Shown in pieces: positions 13,001-26,700 of a DNA stretch of 64,000 nt. How positions within the stretch are numbered: position 1 is the stretch's first letter; each line of letters begins with the position of its first letter. Source of the DNA: Phoronis australis (Eukaryota; Phoronida; Phoronidae); NCBI GenBank assembly GCA_002633005.1, contig NMRA01000191.1:332077-396076 (forward strand). Reading direction: 5' to 3'. The position numbers were made by a program, and so were the translations under genes. The notes under the pieces are model-generated. The model ran no database searches, was not told the DNA's origin, and was given only the letters and a program-made list of their open reading frames with translations.

Positions 13001-16000
13001 TCATTCCCGCAGTGTCTTTCATGTGTTGTGATGAACGACTTCCCACAATCCATTGCATGTGTGACATCTGTGTACGTACAGAAAACAAATTTTTATAATT
13101 ATGGAATCTAAGTTTTATTTTCCTTTGCAGTCCATGACCTACTGGGGTACCGGGAAGAATCGCTATCAGCTAGAAGTGCCGGAGTCATTTGTGAAGCATG
13201 TACCCAACTCGTACGATCTGACGTCGCAGAAGAAGACCCACCGACGGTATCACACGGATGAAATCAAGGAGATGTTGCAGGAAATGACTGATGCCGAGGC
13301 TCAGAGAGACGCTGCGCTGAAGGACACCATGAGGAGGATATTTCACAGTTTTGACGAGCGGTAATGGTTTAATATAGCATCGTAATACTGTGATGTCTTG
13401 AGTGCTGTTTGGAAAGAGTGTTTAATGTTGGCAACACTCAAAGCAATAACTACCACTCAACTAATTTATACATGGTTGTGCCTGCACGGCGCGTCTTGCC
13501 CGCACATGGTTCTGCCCTGCCACTGGTACATTGTGGGCGACTACCATAGCTCTCCCAAGCTTGTAAACACTTACTGCATTGGTGCAATTTTTTTAAAAAA
13601 GATGGTCAGTTAATCTCACGTAGAGCTGACATCATTTAAGTGTTTCTAGGATTGAGTCTTGTTTTCAAACTCTTCAGTTGGCACTCTGCCTTATATCAGG
13701 TAGTGATTTTCTGTACAGCCGTACAAGAAGCCAGGTATTAGATTAGTTCAAGCAGCTACTTTAGGAGCCAGTGGCACACTGAATAGTCTGCGTTCTTTAA
13801 AGGACATTCCGTCCATGAATGTTCCTTGTTTTCTAAAACTATGCATACTTTTCAATACTATATATGGGGTTTTGCTCCTCAGGCATAAACAGTTGACCCC
13901 TTTTCATGAGCAGGGTCACTTACAAAGATGGCTGGTCCCTGAAAGGTTAATGTTAAACCAAATGAAGTATGATGAATATCATTTCACCCACTGGTATTGG
14001 CCAACAGCTGCTTCATAGCTCTTCAAACTGAGCCACTTTCTTTAGATCATCACTTCCAGGAGTTGTCCCTTTGAAGTGAAATTTGAAATTTGAAACTTTC
14101 AAATAACGCATGAAACAGCCTCTTGTTATGTGTAAGCAAATTTTTCAAATTCCTAACTGTCTCACAATTTCCAGGTATTCCATTTGGAGTGAGGCTGTGC
14201 AGTGTCTGTCTGTTTTTGATGTACTTCTCAGTCTGTCTCAGTACAGTCGCTGTGGAGATGGTGTCATGTGTCGCCCCGAAATACTATCACCTAGCAACAG
14301 TCAACAGGTGAGGTGAAAATGTAACATTTTATATATATCGAATAAAATAGTCGTGTATATGCTGTATAGAAACTTTTAATTAGATTGTTTTGATTCATCT
14401 TTGTTTTAAATTCTAGCTCTTAGTTTATCAGCTGTTTTAAGGACTAAAGATCGATTTTACAATAATGGGATACTTTTTACGGTAGTTGCATTAGTGTGTA
14501 ATTTAGTAGAGTCCTATTCTATATGATTCTGTATTTCAGTCATGTTTTAATCCTGTTACTGTTAACTGGTATTCAAGCAAATGTGCTCATCGGTGTATAT
14601 CTTTTTGTGTTATTTTGTTCAACTCCTGATCTTTGTCTCATTACAGCCGTTCATTGAAATTAGAGAGGCTCGTCATCCATGCATCTCGCGAACATTTGGC
14701 GGAGGGGACTTCATTCCTAATGACACTGTTATAGGAATCGCTGATGTAAGAAGATGTCCCTTGCCTGAACATAATGTCTTGAGTTCTTCTAGTTTTAACA
14801 ATCAATGTATTTGTTTCTTAACTACAAAAGCCAAATATCAAGTGCTTCTGATCAGATCTTTGTACGATAGGAAAGCATGTTTGAACCTCATGATGTACGC
14901 TGCTGTCAAGTTTCTTTTAGGGTAATAACACAGTCTTGTGTTAAACATTTCGTAGTTATGTTTGTGTCTTTCCTTCAGGTTCAATGTCATTTTGTTATAC
15001 AACATCTAATGGTTTAAGATTTTTGCGACTTATTCAGGAAAATGAAGCGGACTCTGATGATGCTGGCAAGCATGCCCAGGTCGTCTTGGTGACGGGGCCA
15101 AACATGGGAGGTAAATCTACGCTGATGCGCCAAGTGGGGCTTGTAGTCATCACAGCACAGCTGGTAAGTGGAATTGGCTGCTTACAGATTGTTCTGCATT
15201 TGTTTATGTCGGTACAGGACACAAAAGCCATTGGTGTGCAACAAATAACATTCAGTTTTAAGACGTCTTAACATTGCTATGAACCGACCTTTTGCCAAAA
15301 AGGCAATTTACTAGACTGAGTTATTTCTTATTCATATTTTAAAAAGGGATTTCTGGGCTATGAAACAACTATTACAGTTAAAGCCATTACCAGCGCATTG
15401 AATGCCCCGCTGTTCATATAAACCAATCTCTAGCAATAGCAACCTGTCAGTTTCACAAAAATATTTCTAATCTGAATAAAGAACAAGGTGAGACCCATTT
15501 TGCAATGATAATACTCTAAGTCTAAAGTTATTTTTTTACATTAGATGGATTTAGAGTAACTTTAAATGTATATTCATCCCACATCAACATTTTTCGTCTT
15601 TATTGTGGAAAGCCGAAGCTAGAGTGATTTCCAAAGGCATGTAAACAAACTTCTATTGATTCTTGCAGGGCTTGAAAACAGTTGTACGTGGCATGCTTTT
15701 ATTTGTAGGGATGTTACGTTCCTGCAGAGAAATGCCGCCTCACACCAGTTGATCGCGTTTTTACAAGACTTGGAGCCAGTGATCGTATCATGGCAGGCGA
15801 GAGTACATTCTTTGTGGAACTCAGTGAGACGTCGGCCATCTTGCAGCATGCCACCTGTCATTCACTAGTTCTATTGGATGAACTGGGTTTGTGAAAAATA
15901 TCTGTTAGTTGTGTGTCAGGATGTCTTCAGACATATAAGCATGCTGTTTAAACCGTAATATGCGATTACTTCCTTTTTTCACCTGTTCGGCATCTACTAT

Positions 16001-18588
16001 ATCTTTACCTGTACATAACGGTTAATCATGTTTTGAGTTGAGGTAGTTTTTTGGCCTTGTTATTCAAAAGTTAATGATACGCATAATGTTACTGACAATT
16101 TCTTTGAATTTGGGAATGATTTATGCTTTGGTACTGTTTTGTAAAAATTCATACCAATCTAGCAAAGCCTGTCATGTCCATTTTTATCCGTTTTATGCAA
16201 ATGATTTGCAAAGTTGGTCGTTGAGTGTAAACACAGGCTATAAATGAATTCAGTGCTTGAGATTGTAAATTGCTGCATAGCAGACATTTTGAATTCTACT
16301 CTGGCGCAATGGTATTTGTAGTTGGGTAGCCATTCCTGTTTTACTTTTTGCACGTTTACTTCACTTGTTTTTGTGAGTTGTCTGTCATTCTCTGATTAGC
16401 CCAAAGAAAACAACATAATGAGTTTTGGTCTGTGCCCGACACATTTTGAAACTTGTCCCTCTCTGTTTTGAGAAAAAAGTGCCTGCCTGCATCACTTTTT
16501 GCAACATTTTTTTCAAAAGCTACGCAAATGTTTTCAAAAGCTATGCAAACGTATCTAAGGTAGGTTTTTAACAAAGTCATTTCCCAACGCCCTTCTTTTT
16601 TGATCTCATCTGCACTTCAGTGTGTTGTACCTTAGTCTCTTGTCTGGGTATATTTCATCTCTATGCGTCTAATGTTGTCTGGTCTATTGCAGGTCGCGGC
16701 ACAGCCACATACGATGGTACTGCAATTGCGTGTGCTGTCGTACAGGAGTTGTCAACTAACGTACGATGTCGGACACTGTTCTCAACCCACTACCATTCAC
16801 TTGTGGAAGAGTTCGCTCATGATCCAAACATTGCCCTGGGACACATGGTATGCTGTTGTATCTGGTTTTACACAAATAAAAGCATCTTTTAATTTGCACT
16901 AGAAACTGGCATCCACCTTCTATCATTGTATATACATATATACGTAGTGTTTTATCTGGATCAAGGTGATTTTAATAGTATCATTTATGCTGCTGTGTAA
17001 AGGTTTGTCATTATTAATTTTAATAATATGGATTATTTATAAATGAAATTTTCATCAATGTGTCTACTTTTAATCTTTTTGTAGCCTTTATCTTTGTCAG
17101 TCTACTTTTTGGTTAAGTTTCTGTGTGACATTGTAAAGCACTTTCACATTGTGTGTGCCATGTTCAGTGTTGAGTGTTTTCTCTCTGTTTCGTTTCTTGA
17201 TTCAGCTTGATTTTATCTGTTGATGCAGGCGTGTATGGTGGAAAATGAAAATGAGGAAGACCCGAGTCGGGAGACGATTACGTTTCTGTACAAATTCATC
17301 CAAGGAGCGTGTCCGAAAAGCTATGGATTCAATGCAGCCAGATTGGCCAACATTCCAGAAGAGGTGGGCAAATGGCATTTCATAGTTTCATCAAAGATGT
17401 GCTTGTTCACTTTCTCTCGCAATCTTAATGGCTTAAACATGATGAGCGCTTGCATTCTTGATATTTACCTTTTAGTTAATTAAAAGGATACTAAACCCCA
17501 CCTTTGTGATTTCAGCCTATCCTCATCCTGTCCTCTGCTAATGCTTGCATTGATGTCTCACTTGATAAATGCAGCATTCAACTAAAAACAGATTCTCACT
17601 ATCTCACAAAATGGATATTATGATTCTTAGCTTGCAGTCTTTGGCCACAGTTGTGTTTCTTCTGAAGCATTGGTCACGCTTACCCACGAAGCAAACTTTG
17701 TGAGGAATTTTCAAAATTCGCTCTTAAACTTTTGGGTACGAAGTATTATTTTGTTTTAGAGAAGTGGACGGTGTAGTATCTTTTTAAATTCACTGTTGCT
17801 TATAATCAGTTTAGGAGCTACTCAATACTACCAGGTCCTCAGCAAGAATAAAGTGAAGTGGTGTATTCCTGTGTATCAGATCATGACAGAATTGAGTGTT
17901 AGTTGTGTACTTTGGATGTGGTAGTTGATCAATACTTTTGCAATGTAATGTGCTACTAGTTGGAAGGTAAAAACGTTCTGAAACAAAACAAAATTAACAG
18001 GTTTGAATACACGAGATGTTGCGATGCTGTATCTTTTAAAATATAACAGTGTTTAATACGTCGTAAACTACAGTGATTAAACATTAATTTCTTGTAAAGT
18101 CAGAAAATGCTGATTTTATCAATGGTGCCAGTTGAGAATTTCTTACTCATTATATTCTATACAGTTGTGCAGCAGATGGTGGAAAGACTTCTCATCAGAC
18201 TTAGTTTTTAATCTTGTTTCTTGCTTTGATAAGCATTCCTAATTGAAATGTTTGTCTCCTTTTTAGGTAATCAAAGTGGCCAAACAGAAAGCACATCAGT
18301 TTGAACGTGATGTCGAGAGCCTAAAACTATTTAGGTAAAGTACATGTTTTATACTATTTGTAATTAAAATGAGAATGGTTAAAATTTAAAATTCAATCAA
18401 ATTTCTGTAACCTTTGTCTTTGTTCTTTTATTTTTCAGTGATTGATTGAAATAGATATAAATTTTCATAATTTCATTCCATTTTAGAGACATAAGATTTC
18501 AAATGTTGTTTTTTTCAGGAAATGCTTTGAAGACAGCATAACGGCTTCCCAAGTTAGAGAAATACAACAGATATGTGTTGGACAATAA
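1031..18588 (+). CDS. MSH6: DNA mismatch repair protein MSH6 (MutS homologue), 5' end outside window
   Basis: MSH6 pairs with MSH2 as MutS-alpha, which recognises base mismatches and small loops in the nucleus. Exons read from splice sites: 1031-1111, 1753-1974, 2512-2697, 3393-3481, 4128-4215, 4772-4906, 5318-5453, 6052-6254, 6465-6536, 6690-6970, 7810-7948, 8442-8550, 9660-9822, 10482-10562, 10851-10946, 11526-11625, 12395-12550, 13131-13360, 14175-14307, 14647-14745, 15038-15163, 15709-15886, 16693-16847, 17229-17363, 18267-18334, 18519-18588 (TAA). They total 3531 nt, 1176 residues, always in frame. Seen: a Lys-rich, Asp/Glu-rich linker; the mismatch-reading KMGKFYEL (Phe about 246, Glu about 248 of the visible part); Walker [10 protein letters not shown] (about 953-961); Walker B LVLLDE followed by GRGTAT; switch STHYH (about 1065-1069). 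The PIP box and PWWP domain of the family must lie upstream of the window; human MSH6 is 1360 residues. All ATPase and mismatch motifs look intact. Identification is essentially certain. Confidence 0.97.
3022..3100 (+). repeat. Short tandem repeat, about 17-bp unit
   Basis: ACTGGCCATGT recurs three times with an ACTG spacer, followed by a degenerate fourth unit. It lies in an MSH6 intron. A separate 17-bp doublet (AACAAACCCCACTTCTA) is at about 2203-2236. Confidence 0.7.
4650..4748 (-). repeat. tRNA-derived SINE head next to an MSH6 exon
   Basis: Read on the - strand the block has GGCAGTGTGGCCTTGTTG (A-box-like) and, about 40 bp on, GGGTTCTAATCCC (B-box-like), the two internal Pol III promoter parts of a tRNA. 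The GGCAGTGTGGCC start is shared with the SINE at 8161-8402. It ends about 25 bp before the MSH6 exon beginning at 4772. Confidence 0.65.
7138..7548 (+). repeat. Interspersed repeat family A, copy 2
   Basis: Second copy of the repeat at 255-642, here inside the MSH6 intron between exons 6690-6970 and 7810-7948. It has the same internal palindrome-like GGGCTCACATAGCCC and the same terminal CAATCACAGAGATAAGGA block. It is non-coding as far as I can see. Confidence 0.8.
8161..8402 (-). mobile_element. Full-length-looking tRNA-derived SINE
   Basis: On the - strand it starts with a tRNA-like head: A box in GGCAGTGTGGCCTAGTGTG and a perfect B box in GTGGGTTCGAGTCCCACTGG. About 130 bp of unrelated body follow, ending in CAGACCGCCTGCAATTATTTTTT. 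The body (TCAGTGCAATGG, CATGCGCGGCCTGC, CAGACCGCCTGCAATTA) is shared with 27255-27470, so this is a dispersed family. It lies in an MSH6 intron, antisense to the gene, 40 bp before the exon at 8442. Confidence 0.85.
11405..11485 (+). repeat. Diverged interspersed repeat family B, first copy
   Basis: Contains GCAAGTTGGCTTG, GTGTGTCATTTTAT, TGAGCATGATCTCAA and AATTGTCAGTT in the order shared with 24250-24325 and 36670-36775. It lies in an MSH6 intron just before the exon at 11526. Confidence 0.5.
12643..12805 (+). repeat. Imperfect direct repeat around a 26-bp palindrome
   Basis: Two roughly 70-bp units, about 12643-12717 and 12738-12805, share a GAG-rich start, a CCCC(C)A(C/T)TTATTT core and a GTGC(T/C)G...GCCCATGTC-like end. 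Between them, 12710-12735 is a palindrome (TCCATGTCCATG, two bases, CATGGACATGGA). It is in an MSH6 intron with no coding sense. Confidence 0.55.
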
Positions 18589-19219
18589 TGGTGACTTTGG
18601 TCAATTCTGAGGGTCGAACACATTGTGAATCGGTTTAGGCAGAAATTAATAGTACCATGTATTGTAGAAGTATAGTAGAAGTGTAGAAGAAGTAGTTAAG
18701 CTAAAACTTCTGTGCAATGTTTGAGCAATAGCTTAGTGCTGCTAGTCAGTGAAAGTATGTCTTGTAACTGCTCCAGTATTACGTGTTATTTTGTTGTATT
18801 AAGCATGATGTTGATAAATTACACCAGCCAAACATTTTGTTAGTGCATACTCATTTTGGGCTTTTAAAGCTTGGCCAATGACAAATGTTATCAGAAGAAT
18901 ATATACTTTATATTTAGTACAAAGTTGAGTTTGTTTGTTTCTTGATTTTCTGCATCAGTTTTCATAATGGCGTATGCAAGTATTGTATTGTAGCGAAATA
19001 GCAGAATTCAGTAAAAGATGTTCTGAAGGGAAGTAACCATAAGTTCTAGTTTCACAGTCTGTAACTAAGCAGCACTTGTTCCTTCATTGGTGACATCATT
19101 TCATATGTTTCCAAGAACATGTAGTCTGATGGCACAACTTTGAAAGGTCATGTTTTTAGGTGTTACAGCGTTCTTAGAAGCATGAGTAAGACTAAAGGTT
19201 GGTGTAAGTGGAACAATGG
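15917..19219 (+). repeat. Copy A of a 3.3-kb duplicated block (end of MSH6)
   Basis: From CAGGATGTCTTCAGACATA in the intron after the Walker B exon to GGAACAATGG, this block matches 20237-23595 almost base for base, introns and 3' flank included. It contains the last four MSH6 exons and 630 bp of downstream sequence. A hAT-like element starts directly after it at 19220. Confidence 0.95.
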
Positions 19220-20235
19220 CAGGGCTCGACATAACGAGCTGCAGGTCGCATTTGCGACCTGAAATTTGGAAATGCGAGCTGAGATTTTTGTCAGCTCGTA
19301 TCAAGTCGCAAAATGCGACCTGGAATTTCCAACGAATGCGAGCTGAGTTTTTACATTTCTCAACAGATACCTGGCAAATACAAAGCAGCTCTTGTTAATC
19401 CGACCGTTATTTGGTCGCTGCCAAATCCAAGTTCAAAACAACACTAACGGGGACAGCCCTCCCGATGACTTGTAAGCAAGTCGCGTGAACATGGGATATG
19501 CAGTATCGATCTTCGACGCGTATCATTGGCTAACTCTTTCGGCCACTTTTGTAAATTCCCGGATTCGCCGAAGAAAGTTTCGGGCCACTGCTTAACAGGT
19601 GATAAAACTTCACAAAACAACGGTGTTTCTACTAATTCTTAAGCGATTAACTTACCAAACTTTGTGGTGGACAAAAATGTTTATGTTTCACATAAGATAT
19701 CCTTATTACATGTACCAAATATCCACGACAATATCCCTGATACCGCACTGCGGCACCGTTAGCGCGCAAGCGGCCCCGGCACACAATCGTGACTTAGACT
19801 GAGATGTGCTTCTGCTTTTTATCGTATTAGACAGCCAAAGTGAAAATGACAACCTTATTAATCGCCAAACGACGGTCACGTCTTTACTTCCACTGGCCAA
19901 GAAATTGTCTAACCCCTTACTTGTTTCTGGGGCTACCTGCGCGAAATATGATTTGTCTTTCACCCGTTCGTTGCCAACGTAAAGTGTAGGCATACTCCAG
20001 CGATTCAAGTGCGTGAACTCACGCGCGCGCACCACTTCAAAGAACAGCGACTGCCCTAAATGAAGAGTATACCGGCTTGGCTCTGGTTTATTTGAAAATA
20101 AACTCAGATTCCCAGCGGTTATAAAAGACCCGATGTACCGGGACCGATATAACCCCGAGAACTGACGTTTTCCTGCTCCGATGTTTCCCGAGGTCGATGT
20201 TCTGTAAATCCTGTATTCTATGCCCGTAGCCAGTT
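19220..20235 (+). mobile_element. hAT-like DNA transposon, left end only
   Basis: The segment starts CAGGGCTCGACA, a typical hAT-type terminus, followed by subterminal repeats of TGCGAC/GCGAGCT in both orientations (for example CATTTGCGACCTG, AAATGCGAGCTG, AAATGCGACCTGG). It sits exactly where copy A stops matching copy B, and copy B runs past this point without it. It is cut off by the single N at 20236, so the right end and target-site duplication cannot be seen. A - strand open frame of about 176 codons (19706-20235) lies inside; I do not recognise its product. Confidence 0.65.
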
Positions 20236-20236
20236 N
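20236..20236. other. Single-N assembly junction
   Basis: One N separates the truncated hAT-like segment from copy B of the MSH6 block, which begins at the very next base. A one-base gap next to a long duplication is what a scaffolder leaves when two overlapping contig ends could not be merged. Confidence 0.85.
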
Positions 20237-23595
<3,359 letters not shown>

Positions 23596-23732
23596 TGTTA
23601 TTACAACACCACCTCAAAGTGGTTTTACCAAGCATCTTGATCTAGAATTGTTATAAAAAAGCTTGGAAGTGGTTTTCGGCATTAATTGACAAGGAATGCT
23701 GAATTGTTGAATTTTTTGAGAAATGCCTCTGA

Positions 23733-26700
23733 TTAGATTGCCAGGAACGCTGTGGCCACTTGTAGCCCACTCTTGTGTCCAACGTCATAGGTCTGTATAG
23801 TGAATGCTTGATTCTGCACATTGATGGAGCATCCTCGCCCGGGCATTTCCACAAAGCACACCGTGTATATGGCCATGTCGAAGGCAGGACTGGTGTGGAT
23901 GAAAAAAGATGCCTGTTTCTTTTTCAAGCCATGCCATGTCAGTCGAGTATTCAAAGCTATGGGCTGAAATGTGGATTGAGTACATGTTTAGAATAACAAA
24001 TCATGCATACATGTACATAAAAAACTGAGGAATTTAGTCATCAGCTTGCCTTGATTGTAATTGTCATGCATTTTTAAGAGCGGACTAGGTTAGCATTATC
24101 AAAATTGGCTATAAACTTGCCTTTCGAAAAAACACTTTTGTAAGACCATTAATGGCTTTAGTTAGTCTCAAATTGTTCCTTACTCAGATTTGTGGTGATT
24201 TAGGGGTTGGGGTGTACTGACAGTTCCTTATTGCTTGAGGCCAGTGGCAAGAAGTTGGCTTGCCGTGGTGGGTCATTTTATATGGTGAGCATCGTTTCAA
24301 ATAACAAAGAACTGTCATTTGTTTCCAAGGTCTGAACCACTTCTCATCTGAGTAAGAACAACCTAGTGAGACTATGTAATGTCAATCATCACCGTCTCTG
24401 GTACTGTGTGTGCATATATATGTATAGATATCGCAACAGAGTCGTACATGCACAAGTTAAAGGCGAAGGCAACCTTTTTTCGTGTCACTTTTAGCAAAAA
24501 TAAAGTTCGTTGATTATCCCAGACACATTTTTCACTTAATTACAGCTTTACGTAATTTGATTTATTTCTCGTCCTCTACTCCGGAAGTGACGTTTTGGGA
24601 GGCAAGAGTTTCGCGCCAATTTCTTTTCATTATAGTCTGATTGTGAGAGCTATCGAGTCAGTCATTGTTCTACCTCGTTTGTGATAACATAGGCGGATTT
24701 AGGGGGGGGCCCAGGGGGCCCGGGCCCCCCCCTTGGCTGCCGCAAAAAAAATAAAACAGTAAGGGCGTAGGGAAATGGTGAGTTTATTAATTAACCCCGG
24801 TAATTAAAATTATACGGATGAATAAAGATTTAAATGTGTGCAGTTTTAGTGTTNNNNNNNNNNNNNNNNNNNNNNNNNNNNNNNNNNNNNNNNNNNNNNN
24901 NNNNNNNNNNNNNNNNNNNNNNNNNNNNNNNNNNNNNNNNNNNNNNNNNNNNNNNNNNNNNNNNNNNNNNNNNNNNNNNNNNNNNNNNNNNNNNNNNNNN
25001 NNNNNNNNNNNNNNNNNNNNNNNNNNNNNNNNNNNNNNNNNNNNNNNNNNNNNNNNNNNNNNNNNNNNNNNNNNNNNNNNNNNNNNNNNNNNNNNNNNNN
25101 NNNNNNNNNNNNNNNNNNNNNNNNNNNNNNNNNNNNNNNNNNNNNNNNNNNNNNNNNNNNNNNNNNNNNNNNNNNNNNNNNNNNNNNNNNNNNNNNNNNN
25201 NNNNNNNNNNNNNNNNNNNNNNNNNNNNNNNNNNNNNNNNNNNNNNNNNNNNNNNNNNNNNNNNNNNNNNNNNNNNNNNNNNNNNNNNNNNNNNNNNNNN
25301 NNNNNNNNNNNNNNNNNNNNNNNNNNNNNNNNNNNNNNNNNNNNNNNNNNNNNNNNNNNNNNNNNNNNNNNNNNNNNNNNNNNNNNNNNNNNNNNNNNNN
25401 NNNNNNNNNNNNNNNNNNNNNNNNNNNNNNNNNNNNNNNNNNNNNNNNNNNNNNNNNNNNNNNNNNNNNNNNNNNNNNNNNNNNNNNNNNNNNNNNNNNN
25501 NNNNNNNNNNNNNNNNNNNNNNNNNNNNNNTTACAGCCGGACAAAATGTTGAGCCCCCCCCTTGTGATATCCTAGATCCGCCACTGGATAAGTTCGGTCG
25601 TCGTTTGCTTTTGTTTACAAGTCAGTCAACATGCCACGCTGTTGCTGCGTCCCGGGATGTACTCATTATCGTCTCACACGCGCTTGGGTACCTTGCGTCG
25701 CTTTCCGAAGGATGGCACGTACACTTCGCCGTACTTGGTTAGCTCGTTCATGTGAAGAACGCAACGTACAAAGCAGTGGAGGGTTACCGAGTGTGTGGCA
25801 AGCATTTTCTGCCGTCAGGTTTTGACAGATATCACGTACGCTGAATTGATGAAGGTCCCTGCGAAACAAAGCCTAAAGAAGGGTACCATACCATCGCTGT
25901 TGATTCCCCGCAGTGCCCCGTCGCCAACCCCGAGAAGTGCGTTTTTGAAGCGAGCTGTGGCCACTATATACAGTGACTGGAGGCACTTCATACTGTCACC
26001 CGTGCCTCCGAACGTACCCCCATTGCGTGCAATTCCGGGAACTAGCAGTGATTCGCCCTGTGCTGTTGTCTCTAGCCCAGAGCCTGTAAGCAGCCCTGCA
26101 GCGTTGTTGAGTAGTGGGAGTGAATACAGGCCCAGTTCGACACCCAGTGAAGAGGACAGTTCGTCATCCAATGAACAGATCGGTGAGCCTAAGTTTGATT
26201 AGTTTATTGTGGACTTGTATTGGAGCTATTTGGAAGGTGCCACGTGTGTGGCGAGGGAGTCATATGGCGGGATGTAAGCAGGTTGGGTGCTCAGATCACC
26301 CTCCAGTGGGACTCATGTCGCGGGACACTCGGGAACAGTTTTTCCTCTGTACGTGAGACGATAATGAGTACACCCCAGTACGTAGCAACAGCGTGGCATG
26401 TTGACTGACTCGAAAGCAAAAGCAAACGACGACCGAACTTATCACAACCGAGGTAGAACTTCAACAATGACTGACTCGACTGCTCTCACAGTCAGACCAT
26501 ATGAAAAGAAATTGGCTCGAAATTCTTGCCTCCCAAAACGTCACTTCCACAGTAGACGACGAGTAATTAATTAAATTACGAAAAGCAGTAAATAAGTGAA
26601 AATTGTGTCTGGGATAATCAACGAACCTTATTTTTTTGCTAAAAATGACATGAAAAAAGGTTGCCTTCGTCTTTAAGACCAGTTACACGTAGCGGTGAGT

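Larger units (their letters stand above)
24461..26672 (-). mobile_element. TTAA-flanked palindromic DNA transposon with THAP remnants (Kolobok-like)
   Basis: Bounded by TTAA on both sides (24457-24460 and 26673-26676). The ends are inverted repeats: AGGCGAAGGCAACC at the left, and AGACGAAGGCAACC read inward from the right. The similarity continues for about 315 bp in each arm (24461-24687 plus 25587-25677 against 26355-26672), so each arm even includes the start of a THAP-type zinc-finger ORF, facing each other. TTAA target duplication, AG termini and a THAP transposase are together the marks of the Kolobok superfamily; piggyBac also uses TTAA but has no THAP domain. No transposase catalytic domain is visible; 677 bases are unsequenced. 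Class is inference, the inverted repeat is directly seen. Strand is nominal, the element being nearly symmetrical. Confidence 0.8.

Noticed and set aside
24818-25742. Open frames of 230-300 codons on both strands
   Set aside because: They consist almost wholly of the 677 Ns.
25631-26202. Functional host THAP-domain gene
   Set aside because: THAP hallmarks are spread over several frames and the sequence sits inside a terminal-inverted-repeat element.
24461-26672. piggyBac element (because of the TTAA flanks)
   Set aside because: The ends do not look like piggyBac termini and the element carries THAP-domain remnants, which fit Kolobok.
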